A stretch of DNA of 64,000 nucleotides from Druceiella hillmani (GCA_039881145.1 JAYKKI010000052.1:15961501-16025500); one strand, 5' to 3'. Shown: positions 12,465-44,000, numbered from the stretch's first letter. Program-made: numbers and translations. The notes: generated from the letters alone by a model not told the origin.

Positions 12465-15167
12465 AAGTAGATGTTTTACTTTAACTACCTACAAGTTAAA
12501 ACACCTACATATATGTGCCATGGGAACTAACATATCATGTAGTTCTATTCAAGTGGCCTTGAGAGCGAATAAATTAAGCGCATTCATATAAGAAAATTTT
12601 CAGAGGCCAAATTGGAGTCTATCAACATGGAGCGAGAGAAATACGTGCTTATTACAAAATACCCTTGTTTGACTATTCCATAATCCTAAATATAATGAAA
12701 AAAATATTTGGTTAAAAAAAATTGTATGATCTTTTAAGTATCCTTTTCAAACAATACTCCACACGACAAACGAATTTATAAAACTTTTAAGTATCTCCTA
12801 ATATAAAATTCTATAATTTACATAGATGTATTTTTATTTTTAAGCCTTAACTATTAAGATATGTATGAGTGAAGATTCTTTAGCATTACTACAATTTCAG
12901 TTTCTGAGAAAAATGTCTGACAAGCACACAGATGACAGAGTGACCTTATTAGAGTTTCATTTTTTCAGGAACCCTAAAAAGATAGGTTTCATAAATACTT
13001 TTCACAAGTTTGCATCTAAACATACATTACTGAAAAATTTTTTCGGTATGGATTTATCTTATTTTGCTGTAAAAAAAGGGTGTCTGATTAAAGATTATTT
13101 CGTCAATATGGAAGAATTAGGATTTGCATTTTAAAATTTTTTAAATTATTATGCAGCAGTAAAAAAGCATACACAGAAATGACAGGCACTGTCAAGGGTA
13201 CAAGCCAGTAAATTTGTATAATTTATTAAAAAAAAACATCAAAATTACTGCTAACTGAATTAAGTACGCCCTTACAGTTGCAACATTATAAAATGCTTGA
13301 ATAATAAAAATATAATCTGATTAGATTACTGGTATTGTTATGACATTACCATTAGAAATTATTTTTGTCACTAATAAATTGCAACTAGTATTTAACTCTC
13401 AAGACTTCTAAATATTTATCTGAATGATATCAAAACTAACCCCCAAATATGTTCAATAAAATTTTGTATTCAATATTACAGACATACATTTAACAATTTT
13501 TTTTCAACAAGCCGCTATTATGCACTCGCTTACCAACCAACTTTTGAATTGTGTCAATTTTGTTTTGCCGCAATGATATTGTAAAAGATCATTTATTACA
13601 TTATGGTATGTCAGTACATTGATGGGATGTCGGGCAGACAAAACAAAATGTAAAACCATTGTGATTCGGCCTAAGCTTGATCTCAGCAAACCAAGATATG
13701 TATATTGAAATAAAAAAATTAGTTCACAAAAGACTAACCCTAATTGGTCAGAAATAAAGACCAGATTATCTTTTCTTTTGCATTCATACGCTATTGCTAA
13801 TTATTTTGGTACTTTGTAAGTTAAGATTTTTCACCTAGGAACAGTAAAATACTCAAAAATGTCTCACTTAAAATTTCTTTCAGTAAAATTTGCCGTATCT
13901 AAAATGAAATTCTAACTTACGAAACGTTTAAAATTTTATACTTACGAAATCTAATGCAACTAAAATTGTTTGCTTACGAAATCTAATGCAATTACGATTC
14001 TTAAAATAATATTTATATGGCATTTCCAAAGGTTCAATAATAAAAATACTGATTATAATAAAATATCTTCACTTTCATTTACAAATTATCGATAGCCAAA
14101 CCTCTGCTATGAAATGAAATTTGTAGAATAGTGATATGAAATTGTATTTAGTCTAGATTTCACTTAGACAAATTTCTTGAATTCTCCACAGACAGCTTGA
14201 ATTGTCTGATGATTGACCCAGACAAAAGATTGCCAATGAAATTATGTTTGTTATTTGTCCTTTCTCATCTTAATCAAAATGGCAAACTTAAATAGATAAT
14301 AACCTTCACTGTGGAGAACGCTTGGACTTGAACCAATTAAATTGTTGAATAGCAGCCAAATTCATTGCATTCTTTTTCATTCCATTTTAACATACAATTC
14401 ACGTACAAGGAAATAACAAACCATAACATAAAACGAGAAAACCACACGGGTTTATAAAAAAAAATTCATAATTAAAAATCATTTATTTACATTTTTACTA
14501 AGTAACTAATGACTTCAAAATGTACACTTGTTTTCAACTCATATACCAATATTAACAACTTTTAGTAAAATTATATAGTTTGCTTTATAATTTCATATAT
14601 CTCATTTTATTTATTTCACAGGAAATTTATATCTCTCCAGCGACAGCTGCTCTATGTTATGCCATTATTTAAAAGTTTGATTATTATTTAAATCAGGGCC
14701 TCATATACAAACATTATCAAGATCAAAGCAAGTAAGTTAAATGTAAATCATAATTAGCCAAAAAAGCAATTATATAAAAGGCAGTGCTGAGATGTCTGAG
14801 AAACTGTACAAAACAGTTTATTATAAGTTCACAATTATCAACCATTACTTAGTTACAATGAAAATTTGTTAAACGTCCAACCTCCGCATTCATTCAATAA
14901 TTTATTATACCGTGAAACCATTGATGAAAATTATCAAAAAAAGACATCAGATAATGTTGTCAAAACAAACTATAAATAGATTAACAATATATCACTTGGC
15001 AACTAAACAAAAAGAGAAACATTAGCATACATTGCTAAAACATTTATTAAATTTATCGCGTCGCATAATATAGCTTTTTAAAATCTGAGAATAAGGCTCA
15101 ACAAGAACTTCCATCTATACAATCCATAATGTCAAAATACGACCAGATTCAACTTCACTTTAACATT
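12465..15167. other. Gene-free stretch downstream of NAA30
   Basis: No recognised gene. An 89-codon open frame at 12865-13134 (plus) has no family signature I know and sits among AT-rich sequence; I leave it unassigned. A short duplication 'cttacgaaatctaatgcaa' occurs twice near 13943-13993. The last few hundred bases are expected to include the NAA30 3' UTR (minus strand), but no single polyadenylation signal can be chosen with confidence. Confidence 0.5.
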
Positions 15168-17071
15168 TCACCTTAGCCAAAGTTTCAATCGAAGCGCATC
15201 GACACCATTTAGATAGTATCGAAATAATCGTTTATCTCTGACAAATCCTAAATTTTCGTAAAGCCTCAATGCGGGCTTGTTTGTAATTTCTGTTTCCAGT
15301 ACTACTTCGTCGGCATCGTCGTCTATCATAACCTGAAATACAAAAACAACCAATCAGTAATGTGTCAAAATGAGAAATTCACAATAGATTTTATTGTTTT
15401 ACAGCCATTGTTTACAATATGGAAGTGTTATAAGGTTTACATACTATTAATTTAAAATAGTCTCAATAATATATATACAGTTGCATATATTAATTGTTTG
15501 TTTACCAAGTAATATAATTTTCTATTCAGAATACAAAATAACAAAAACAAGCATGATTATTTAAAAACAAGCTACATGGGCTATGTTCAGGATCTCATCA
15601 AACATAGGCTATGTAGAAAAATAAAGATAAAGTAAGATATTAAAGTCCATTTTAAAACAAATAAAATCTTTACCAGATTCTACTCAAAAATAGGTATAAA
15701 TAATTAGTACTTAATATAGTTTTATAGGCAATAATTAATCATTCAGTATTGATTTTGTCTCTAAAGTACTTATGAGTATTTCTGATCTAAAACTTAGATG
15801 TGTTACAAATTAATTTGCAATGCAATTCTCAACAGTTCATTCAATAAATTTCACATTATTCTCAAACGTTAGACAAGTAAAGAATTAACCTGCTACAATA
15901 ATAAACTCACGATCCTCCGTCTATAGCCATATAATTATCATAAATAAGTTTTACAATATACTAAAATGATGACCTTGCGAACATGAAATGTTCTTACATA
16001 ATTAGGTAGGTAAGAAATAATTTTTCTGTAGTTCCCAAAATCAATTATTACACTTTGCATATTATTATCGTAAATCATATTAAATTCTTACATAATATTC
16101 ATCTTATAGATTATTAAGTAAATTTATTAACTTTACCTAACAAAATATAAATATTGTAAGCACAAAATTAAAATTATTGCAAATTTGTTATTAACGTATA
16201 TTATCTGCATTTATAAACTTCTAAACTGTAATCTAGAAAAAGAGATCAAATAAAACAAAATCTTGAGTTTATTACAGAAAAACGAAACTAAATAATTTAA
16301 TACCTGTATCGCTTGCCGCACAAGTCTAGAACCAATTTTCTTTTTTCTGTACTTCTCGTCAACAGCTAACATTGCAATATATCCCCTCTTCACTACTTTA
16401 CGATGAATGTCTAATTTACAAACAATTGCTCCTATACATTTACCTTCGTGCATAGCTAGAAAACATAGCTTAGGCCAATTATGAATAAAATATCTATACG
16501 TGTATATAGAATAGGGTTCAGATAAATCTTTTTGTATAAGTCTCATAATTTCTGCCATCTGCAGCTCAGACTCGTATGAAACATATTGAATATCTTCATC
16601 AGTTCGATTCGTCTTCAGATTGAGAGTCGTCTCTAGATTTTGCAATGCCTCTTCAACCAGATCTTTAGTGAGGTGCATCTTAGACGGGCAACTCTCATTA
16701 TGACAAACTTGCTCTTCATCAATGTCTTCACTAACACGAGATAAATATATATTATTTACACTTTTATCTTCTGATTCGTCATTGTCACAATTTTGATTTG
16801 TTACCGCTTTCGAGTCTTTATTATCTTCATTGCTTGAATTTGAACACCTATCTTCACTAGTTTTATCCGAATGTTCGCAAGATCCGTTGGTGAGTTTTAC
16901 CGATTTGGAATTGGCGTGTTCTTTACTTTCATTGGGACGATCACTTTCCACCTTAAGTTCTGCATTTTCTTCAGTACAATTTAATTCTTTGGCTTTTTTA
17001 TTTTTCTTTTTGGCACTGGCCTCATTTATGCCCTCGATATCGGTTATATTCTCGTTTATTTGCTGACTCAT
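15168..17071 (-). CDS. NAA30: N-alpha-acetyltransferase 30, catalytic subunit of NatC
   Basis: NAA30 is the GNAT enzyme of the NatC complex. It moves acetyl from acetyl-CoA to the N-terminal Met of nascent proteins starting Met-Leu/Ile/Phe/Trp at the ribosome. Two coding exons on the minus strand: 17071-16304 (256 codons, ending RQAIQ, donor GTATTA) and 15332-15168 (54 codons plus stop, acceptor TTTCAG). The frame joins in phase 0 and gives 310 aa. Residues 1 to about 155 are a hydrophilic, Ser/Asn/Glu-rich tail, as in animal NAA30. The GNAT fold starts near residue 160 ([10 protein letters not shown]), with [19 protein letters not shown] near 229-247 as the acetyl-CoA site; the first Gly of the R/QxxGxG/A motif is Lys. 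Exon 2 holds [20 protein letters not shown] and [20 protein letters not shown], nearly invariant in the family. An in-frame TAG lies 12 bases upstream of the ATG, fixing the start. If intron 1 were not removed the frame would continue about 30 codons to 16211. Confidence 0.95.
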
Positions 17072-20000
17072 AATTAGATTCTATCTAATAAATAAATACT
17101 ATTTTAGTTCTAAGCTCATAAAGAAAATGTAAAGCATGAAAAAACTAACTACCGAAGTATCGTTTGAATACCAAAATCGTATTGGGATTGTGAAATCGCG
17201 GACATCTTGATGAAAAATAATCTAATTCACTATTTTTAAAAAATAAACATTAAACTGACAGCATTAATTGGCTCTGGACTTAGTATGAACCGAATAAATT
17301 ATAATTTTAAACAAATATGTAACTAATCACAAATGAAGAGCAAATAAGTCATTCGGGAGATGAAATTTGCTCGTCAAACAACTCCACATTGTAAGACTAG
17401 TGTTGCCCTATTTAAATATCAGAATTCCATTTCGACGTACTCTCCATTTTATGAATAAAATTTTTAAAAATGAAATATGTGATTTCTTCAAAAAACTTTC
17501 TTTCTTTCTTTGACATAAAAACGAAAATTGGTAAATTTTGTAAAGTTGATTTTATATTTATTTTTAAATTATATTACATTTATAAAATTCTTTCTATCAA
17601 CTTTATTACGTCTTAGTTTTCATTATGTGCGTCTCAAATAATTTTCATCAATATTTTGCGTGTTTATTAAAACTAGCTCCAAGTTTGAACGTTCCGAGTT
17701 AACATTTAAAAAAGAATGAGGATAACATTTTAATTAGGACGACAAATGTTTTCTGAAAGATCTTGGACAATAAAAAAACAGAAATATTAATAATACCTAA
17801 TAATTTTTTCTTTTTATGCAAAGTAACAAAAATTTTAAAAATTGTAAAATCATATCTTTAAAACTATTAGGCCTAGGATAATAAAATTTATGTTTCTATG
17901 TGTAATAATCCCCTCTGTCACCGACATTTCGTTGGTCTTTCCTTGCGGGTTAAGTTTCAGAAATTTTACTTTTGAAACAAAACTTCCTTTTTGTTTACTT
18001 TGTCATATGCCTTTTTCACAATATTTCTTCTAATTTAAAGTAAACAATAGTAATGATAATATTAGATTTCTTATTGCTATTTCATGATTACAAAATAATT
18101 ATTGTTGACATTGTTTTTTTTCGGAGTTATATAAGTAAAATATAACTCTGTCCTAAAATTTCATTACAAGTTGATTTACAAGTTCGAAATAGTTCCAAAA
18201 AATTTTTAAGAGTTTTTTTATTTTAGTTATTGATTAAAGAAACATTTTTTAAATTATTAGTTTCCACGAATTATTACTGAAAATAACAATTTATTCAATT
18301 TCGGTAAAGCAATTTCACTAAGAATATTGATTTTGTTATTAAGCATAAACCCTGTACCTACTGGTTATTTCTAATAAATAATAACTAATGTATGCCTTAT
18401 CTACTTTGTTGGATATGTAGTTATGGATCAACTGTATGTGCAGTTCTTAGAATTCTGTCAGTGTACAGGTTTTGTACAATTGCTGATAATAAATATTAGA
18501 GCAAACAAATCGTTGTGTTAAATTCCAAATCGTGGTGTTTAATTAATTTTTAATGAGAACGCTATAAAACTTAAGACAGTTAAATTTTAAGATATACAAG
18601 CTTAAAACAGTTTAATTTCAGCTAATTAAAAATTAAATATTGAAAGTCTAATGAATTATTGTAAGTTAACATTTTCAGGATATATGACATAATGGATATG
18701 GGAGTACAAAGGTTCTTTCAATTTTCAAGGTAGGTCAAGTTATCCAATGTCTTAAAATTGAGCATTGTTTCAGTAGGTTGATTTACATTATGGTATACTT
18801 GAATTTAATTCCCAATAAGACAGGAAAATAAAAAAATTTAAACGTACTGTATATGTATAATTATCGTCCATAATATCCACATTTTACATGCGTCCTTCAT
18901 AAGAAACAGAAGTAGAATAAATTATATTGATAATATAAGCCAATAATAATTATTAGTACTTCAAATTATAACAAAATTGTTATTTTCAATGCATAGCTCA
19001 TTTCTTTACTTCTAAACATACAACAGATTTTGAAATCTAACTCTCGTTACAATCTGTCCTGTTTTTACCCAATATATAATCAGTAATCACATAGCGTAAC
19101 AAGTTCGCAAAAAACAGGAAGTTTAATTAAGATCAACAAAATATGCTAAATTTTTTAAATCTCAAAACAAAAATATTAACTTTCGGAATCGTCTTTTTAG
19201 TTTTAATTCTTTTTATAACAAATCAAAAGATGTGACAGATACATAAACACATGCAAAAACGTGAATATCACCATAAAAGCAAAGCAAAAAATTTTAAATA
19301 TTAACTCAGCTCTTATGTGAAGTAATTTAAAATATATATAAATGAAAACATTTCAATAATAGTAATAAACATAATAACGATAAATAATTTATTTTTGATC
19401 TAATTCGTTTTTATTGTTCTGTACTCAAAGGACCTAAACAGAACACTGTCTGCCAAAAAAGCTTCCAATTTTCAAACGATTAAACAGTAATAGTGTGGGA
19501 AACCATTAAATTTGCCACTTTTAGACTTATCTTGTTACTAGGTCTACCTTGATAACCATAATATCTATGCGTTTCTAATTCCCAGTCAATTTTATTTCTG
19601 TTAATGATATTCTAAAATTCTGTATTTAAACTGTTCTTTACTGTGATTAAGTTGAACTGTAATTTTAAACACACTATGTATAAAATTACACTACAAAATA
19701 TGTTTTTTATTCGCTTTACGCTATTTAAATTAAGAAATGTATGTCTATTGCATCAATATATAAAGGCTTTAAAAATACAGAAGTATGAAAACCTGACAGT
19801 GCAAATGTGATTCGCACATGAACTTTAAAAATATGGAATTACGGAAACTTCATAGTGTGAACAAAGTGCGATTTGCACTTTTTTTATATATCAAATTCAA
19901 TACTGATAATGCTGTGTAGGACATGAAACATAGGGTTATAAATAAATCCAAATATAACTTTTATATTATAAATTAAGATTAATGGAACTTGAATTTTTCC

Positions 20001-20226
20001 ATTTATTTCATGTTTCTGCACATCTTACTTCCTCTAATTAAAGTTCTTTTTTTTAAATGGTAACTCCAGCAAATACAATTAAAACATGGACATTTTTAGA
20101 ACCAAAACTATGTTCAATTTAATATAAATATATTACAAAATTTCAGCATATTTAATCCAGCCCTATACAATTGTAGAAATTGTTATTTTTCCAGTACCAT
20201 TAAGGTGACAAACTTTTATTGGACTG
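17072..20226. other. Intergenic region between NAA30 and NAE1
   Basis: Both neighbours are on the minus strand, so this is upstream of NAA30 and downstream of NAE1. It is AT-rich, with no coding frame over 60 codons that has any family signature and no transposase motif. Nothing clear is visible other than homopolymer runs. Confidence 0.55.
20215..20220 (-). promoter_or_regulatory. Candidate polyadenylation signal of NAE1
   Basis: The minus strand reads AATAAA here, only 6 bases after the NAE1 stop codon. If used it would give an unusually short 3' UTR of a few tens of bases; alternative weaker AATATA-type hexamers lie further downstream. Confidence 0.4.
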
Positions 20227-21843
20227 TTAAAACGTAAATATTGCAGAGTTTGTTGATGCAGCATCATGTATGAATGTATTGTTGACGGGTTTGTATTGTT
20301 TCGTAATTAGCTTTATTACTTCGTGAGCAACACAACCACCCATGAATGCCGAAACACTGTGAATCTCAGCACCACCGTATCTGCACATTTCATGTACATG
20401 ATCATCCTTAGGAAAAGGAGCACAAGAGAGATCATTTAATAGTTTAGAAACGCAGGTTTTTAATTTTGCTATATCACCTTCAAATTCCCAATCACCTGGT
20501 GCCCTACAGTGCTCCGCTTGGAATCTTTCAACAGCTCTAAATAATATATAGTGAACCATCATCATATCAGGGTCTTCTAAATGCCTAGCTATGTAGGAGG
20601 CTGGTGGACTGCCAGCCTGATATTCTTGGTTAATGCAAGAACCTCTAACTAAATGCAGGTTACCTGCGTGTCGACATATCAATTTTATATCAGATTCATT
20701 AATACTTTCTACACCCAATTCAATTACAATTTGTTGCACCCTCCGATGGACAGCTTCGGCATCACTAGCCGCCTTGCTTCGATATATACTTTGTAGCTTA
20801 ATGAAATGATCGGTCGTAGCTGTCATGTCAGGTATTGTTCCACGTACAGGTAGATTGCCATCTCCTTCCTGCTCCACAAAACCTCGGAGCGCAGAACACA
20901 TCACCCAAAATGGTGAACTATCTTTCGTTAAGTTAATAGCGGCACTGTCGTAAAGAATTTCCTTAACATTTTCAGGCAGTTTGGTCGGTGTTAAAGCAGT
21001 GTTAACAGCTCTTATGGCTTCTTCAAAATTCTCTTCATCTAGAGGAACTCCGTTGTCATCTTTTAAGATACTCTGTCGTAGCAATTCGCTTATCTCTAGT
21101 CTGTCCTTTCGGTTTGATGGCCAACGGTTATCGTTACTATTCCTCCATTTTTCAAGGCTCTTATAAAGAACTACTAACCATGTTAAATGAGCATGCTCTT
21201 TGTATTCCATATCTTCTAAATTAAATGAATCTAAATATTCTCTTAAAGAATCAAAAATCATGTCCAACCTGAGATCAGGTTGTTCATTATCCGGATGTGT
21301 TTCTATCACAGTATGTTCCTTAACTTGGATGCGGAGCGAGCCGAGGAATCCTATAGACCTACATAGAATTAATGGAATATCGGCATCCCACAGGTTTTGT
21401 GATAAAGATTTTATCGTATTCTCTGCTAGTGCGGTAGCAACAACGATACTAAATGATTTAAAGAAATCAGGGTTTTCCTTAAGCAGCTGGTCTGGAGATT
21501 CTGGAACAGAGTGTCCCTGTACTGCGGGGTTTAGTTCTAATATATATTTCAGAGCCTCAGCACCTCGATTTAACCCGAGGCTAGTAGTTTCTAGAAAGAA
21601 GTTCGAACCAATATCATCTTCATTGACGGTGTGTTCGTCGACGATAGTAACGGCTCCAATACCAGGTAAAACGATAGACTTGAGAGCTTCAGTCCCTAAA
21701 GCTGTGGCATGAATCAAACAGACGTGACCGTTTTCTAACGCTGATTGGCCGTGGTCACCCCACAGTCTTAGTTGTCTGTCGTATTGTTTACTTTTCTCAG
21801 ATTGCTCTGGTGATTTTGGTGAGAGTGAAGCCATTATGTTCAT
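20227..21843 (-). CDS. NAE1: NEDD8-activating enzyme E1 regulatory subunit (APP-BP1)
   Basis: NAE1 pairs with UBA3 to form the E1 that adenylates NEDD8 and passes it to UBC12 for cullin modification. It supplies the inactive adenylation half and contributes to binding. One uninterrupted frame of 538 codons, close to the human length (534). Residues 21-33 read YDRQLRLWGDHGQ, the E1 family signature. VLPGIGAVTIVDEHTV and DIGSNFFLE follow in the ThiF-like fold. Further on come SFxxxVATALAEN, HPDNEQPDLRLD, DEENFEEAIRAVNTALTPT, GNLPVRGTIPDM and, near the end, CRYGGAEIHSVSAFMGG..AHEVIKLITKQ. No catalytic Cys is expected in this subunit. The first ATG (21843) is preceded by an in-frame TAA; a second ATG lies three codons in (21834) and could also serve. 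The coding region contains no intron, although many animal orthologues are spliced. The ORF is intact and no poly-A tract or target duplication is seen, so it is most likely the functional gene. It is divergent from TMEM185. Confidence 0.96.
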   Translation of the reverse strand: MNIMASLSPKSPEQSEKSKQYDRQLRLWGDHGQSALENGHVCLIHATALGTEALKSIVLPGIGAVTIVDEHTVNEDDIGSNFFLETTSLGLNRGAEALKYILELNPAVQGHSVPESPDQLLKENPDFFKSFSIVVATALAENTIKSLSQNLWDADIPLILCRSIGFLGSLRIQVKEHTVIETHPDNEQPDLRLDMIFDSLREYLDSFNLEDMEYKEHAHLTWLVVLYKSLEKWRNSNDNRWPSNRKDRLEISELLRQSILKDDNGVPLDEENFEEAIRAVNTALTPTKLPENVKEILYDSAAINLTKDSSPFWVMCSALRGFVEQEGDGNLPVRGTIPDMTATTDHFIKLQSIYRSKAASDAEAVHRRVQQIVIELGVESINESDIKLICRHAGNLHLVRGSCINQEYQAGSPPASYIARHLEDPDMMMVHYILFRAVERFQAEHCRAPGDWEFEGDIAKLKTCVSKLLNDLSCAPFPKDDHVHEMCRYGGAEIHSVSAFMGGCVAHEVIKLITKQYKPVNNTFIHDAASTNSAIFTF

Positions 21844-23177
21844 ATATTCTATAAATTAATTACTATTGCTAAAATTGTTTGCACTTTAGATACGACATAA
21901 ATGTCTAATCAATTCCCGGTGAAGTTGATGTACTCCAAATGTCAAAATCTATTTTTTTTTAGTTTTGAGACCTATGTTCTATATATTGTGTATTAGACGT
22001 CAATAATTGTTGGTACCTAAATAATAGTCAAAGAATATGAAAGAAATAATAATTGTAAAATATGAAAGAAAAATACTACTTATAAATAATGGTAGATTTT
22101 TTTATTCACGAAAACGACTTAAATATAGCAAGTATATTATATATACAGACGATTGCTGCGAAGGTGATTAAAAATATTGTGTTTATAAAAGTATAGTATT
22201 TTAGTTGATTATCAAATATAATAACTATGCACCGTAAAATAAATCGTTTAATATAAATAAACTTGTAACACTAATGGTACACGTGTGATCGTATTTATGA
22301 ATAAAAATTTATTTTCACACAAACATTGTCATGCAAAAAATATATTAAAATAACAAAAGTATATTACATTGTGAGCATACCTTTGTTATTTTAATATATT
22401 TTTAATTTACAGCCAAGGCGTTTTGACAACTTGATAATAATATTTACTTAACAGTACTAAGAATATGTAAGTACCTAATTATATACTTTCATATAGGGTA
22501 CTTCAGGATAATATATCTACCCCAATTAGATGACCAACTTCAGCATTTTTTCACATATGTTAACCAGCGGCTTTTGGCGCATGTTGTAAATGTTAATTTT
22601 TCTAAAAAAGTAACAAGGTAAGTGTTTTTTAATCCAAAAATTCGAACTGACCTCAATTGTTTTAATAGCATGATTGTAATTAGGATGTAGTGTTTTTTAG
22701 TCTTAAGAATTATGTACTCTTACTGTTTTTTCTTTAAATGTCACAGCCTACCGGTGATATAATCTTGAAATGAATTGTAATAGCAAGTTTTGAATTGAAT
22801 ATGTGGCCATATCATTAGTAGGATTGGATAAAATTGCCGATTTTGTATTAAGGTTAGTTAAGTGGCCATTTTATATAAACATATTCGACAAGACGGCTAA
22901 TACTAACGCTTTACTGTTTAAATTATATTTGATAAATAAATACTTTTATACAGTTGTAAAAGATTTTAGTTTCCAAAAATGATTACATACAGATTTAATA
23001 AAAAATGAATCTCTGTTTATATTAAGCTCCAAAATGGCTTCCCACAAAAATATGGCCACATTATCTCTTTATACTTTCGTATTTTTTTTATCGACTTGCA
23101 AACTGTACTTCATTGTTACATATGGCCACAGAGTATAAGTATGGCAACTATCAGATAAACAAGAAAACGTCAAAAGG
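21844..23177. promoter_or_regulatory. Divergent intergenic region NAE1 / TMEM185
   Basis: This 1.33-kb segment separates the two start codons and must contain both 5' UTRs and promoters if transcription starts close to the genes. No TATA or Inr can be assigned. It carries a long AT-rich hairpin (22336-22403, listed separately). An in-frame TAA upstream of 23178 supports the TMEM185 start. Confidence 0.5.
22336..22403. repeat. Long AT-rich hairpin in the divergent promoter region
   Basis: Arms 22336-22362 and 22377-22403 (core tatattaaaataacaaa and its complement) pair over 27 bases with one mismatch around a 14-base loop (attacattgtgagc-like). It has the look of a small fold-back element or cruciform; no coding content. 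Confidence 0.75.
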
Positions 23178-41064
<17,887 letters not shown>

Positions 41065-44000
41065 ATTTATCGTACGTTTAGCAATAATGGTATTTAATTT
41101 TCAAAATTTGTTTGAAGTTGTAATAAAAAAAAAAGTAGGAACGCTGTCATATTTTGTGGCGCCGTTTATGAATAGTAAATCAGGGTATTTAATGAAAGAT
41201 GTAGAGGTTATAAATGTACAATCAAAACGTAATGTAAATAAAAATTGTTATAAATTGTCTTAATTAACTTAGTGTAAATAATCGTAAATGCTAATTATTG
41301 ATAATATTTTTGCAGTTAGGTATTAGATTCGTTTCGCTTTAGTTTATTCCATGTGGGATTTGTTTTAAGTCAGAATAAAATATTATGTATTAATTAGTGT
41401 TTGGCGTCTACGTTGGTCGAAATCGCTTCTGATTGCTTCTAAAATGGCTTAATAAACACATCCAAATAATGGTATATTAATTAAAAAGGAATTTAAGAAT
41501 AATGATGGCTAAAATGTTTCATAAATCTACATGTAAGATTTCATATTAATTATTCTGTACTTTTGGCTAAAATGTCATAAATTTATTATAATTTGAATGA
41601 AAGTATACTTGAAAATTAAACTAATACACATAGAAGTATACAGTGTGTACCGTCACTAAATAGTGCCCCTTCAACCACTTGTGCATTTAATCATGTATAA
41701 TCTGGCAAAATGTTATTTTTTTATATCTAACCGAATTAAAGTTTAAATTTTGTATGAAATTATAATCGTGTAAATTAGCACCATGTGGATATATTAGCAC
41801 CATAGCGCTAATAATAAGTTTGATAACATATATTTGTTAATTGGGTGAATGTCAGATGAATTGACATCAAAAGATGTGTAAGTACACATTTCATTACAAA
41901 ATTAGTTTGTGCACACTTATACATTAATTAAAATTCAAATTAATTTGTTTTAGAATATATTGTACTTATCGAAGGTCGACTCGGGTACAACATAACCTAA
42001 GAGCTTTGCCACTGTTATTATTGCATTCGACATATCCTAAAATGATCTCCAAATATTACCTTGCACTAAGAAATTAAATATTCACTAATTCTACTCACTC
42101 GATATTACAAATATTTAACAAAATACCATTCAACGCAAATCAACTTGTCATTTTGGAACAATAACTATCTCTTCAAAGAGATTCAAATGTTCTAATGGAT
42201 TATAGACATTTGTAACTGTTGACATTTGTAACCATATAAAAAAAATAAATAAACCATGCAGATTGATTTTGAAATCATGATTCAAATTAGACTAATATTA
42301 TCATTAAGAAGCAAATAATAATTTATCCAAATGACTAATGAAAAAATATTTTACAAATAGTTATTCCAATAAGTTTATTTTAAAAACTGATTAATAGTAT
42401 TCTTTATAATCTTAGATTTTTGGTCAAATTATGTATGTTAAAGATTTTTAAATTGCAATAATTTTGACATAAAAATTGTAAACTACCTTGACCTTGAAAT
42501 GAAATTGATTTGTTATCCTTTTTTAACAATTTTTTCTAAAACTATGCAAATGAAAGGGATAGTTATATAAGTCAAATTCACCATCGATCGCTAAGGATAC
42601 TTATGCGACATTGCCACATTTATTAAAATAAAAGATATAGGTTGATTCATTTCCATGTTAATGAATTATGACAATTTTTAAATTTCAGTAAAAAGTAGTA
42701 TGGTTTTTTAAGAAAAATAGGTGTATTGCAATCTACTCATGATGAACTGTTATGGATTGAAATGGCGTTATTTAGTATTGGTACATACTGTATGTTTTTT
42801 GATGTACGAGCTAAATATTTATTTGACAATGGTGCAAATAAAATTAGTTTTATGTGAATATTTCTTTCATGTGGACATTTTTTTTAGTTGAGTTACCTCA
42901 AACTGGTGTTGGGTTAACTTGTACATTTTCGCCAATGGATCTTAGATTCTTTTTTAAAATTCTAAGTAAGTAGAAGTATGTGAAATGAAGCAATAAGACG
43001 AGCTTTACATTAACCTTAAGTGTGTGTCTTTCTGGAGCGCTGCCATAAAGATCTTGAAAACGGCAATAAAAATCTATCTTAGAAACGAGTTTTAGCTACA
43101 AAATATAACCACCTGATCTTTATGGAACGTTGCCATAAAGATCTGAGTAGCATCGGATGTTTGTTTTATCACTAAAACTTGTTTTTTGTCATGGAATTTT
43201 GTGTTTATGAAATAATTGTTGAACATTATTGTTTGCTTAATTCCTTTAAATGTATTTTTTTTAAATATGTCCAACAATGCCTGTTTTGTATTATGTAAAT
43301 TTAGGTTTTTGCATAGTGGTGTTCAGTAATGTTTATATACTGACTTCATAATACAAGTTGTTTACATTATTATAAGGGAAAAAAAATTAAAATCCATTTG
43401 TCAATGAGTCATTCAGTTATTATGGTGTATTTAGCTTTAAACCAGCTTATCTTGCATTTAAATGTATTTAGTAACTTAATTGATAATGCATTCTATTTAC
43501 ATCATTTAAATAATCATGTTTTAATTTAAAGATAATTAATTTAAATTGGTCCATTTAATCGGGCTACTGTGGTGCTGAAAAATACAAATATGCTTCCTGC
43601 ATTTTTGTTTTTTAAATATTGTTTGTACAATAAGATCATGATTACATAATATAGCATATGTTTTAATAAAAAATTTATTGTTTGCGATGTAGAAAAATAC
43701 TCAATAAATAAATAGTTGAAGGATTTAAATTACGAAACATGCATATACCATTTACACCAGTCTGTTTTTAGGTGATGTTTCGTATTTCTTTTGTTTAAAG
43801 TAGTTTCAGAGAAAAGTGCCAAATAAAGACACAAACTTTCCTTGTATCCTGCTGTTGAAGGAAGTTATAAAGATTTGAGTAGCAAAAGTGAGCTGATATA
43901 AACTTCCAAAATGTTTAGTTCACTAAAAATATTCCCAAATAGTTTCTCATAAGTTGCACAACTCTAACATACAAATGCTCCTCAACTATTCTGTGTCTTG

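Noticed and set aside
12865..13134. 89-codon open frame considered as a small gene
   Set aside because: No recognisable domain, AT-driven composition, no splice or promoter context; left unassigned.
14320..14350. tRNA-like B box on the minus strand (ggttcaagtcc)
   Set aside because: No matching acceptor stem, anticodon arm or A box lies at the right distance; a chance match.
16830..17066. Plus-strand open frame of 78 codons
   Set aside because: Antisense shadow of the low-complexity N-terminus of NAA30.
20100..20230. NAE1 as a recent processed retrocopy
   Set aside because: No poly-A tract follows the stop on the minus strand and no target duplication is visible; the reading frame is intact.
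20981..21712. Plus-strand open frames of 61 and 170 codons
   Set aside because: They are antisense to the conserved NAE1 coding region and have no family signature.
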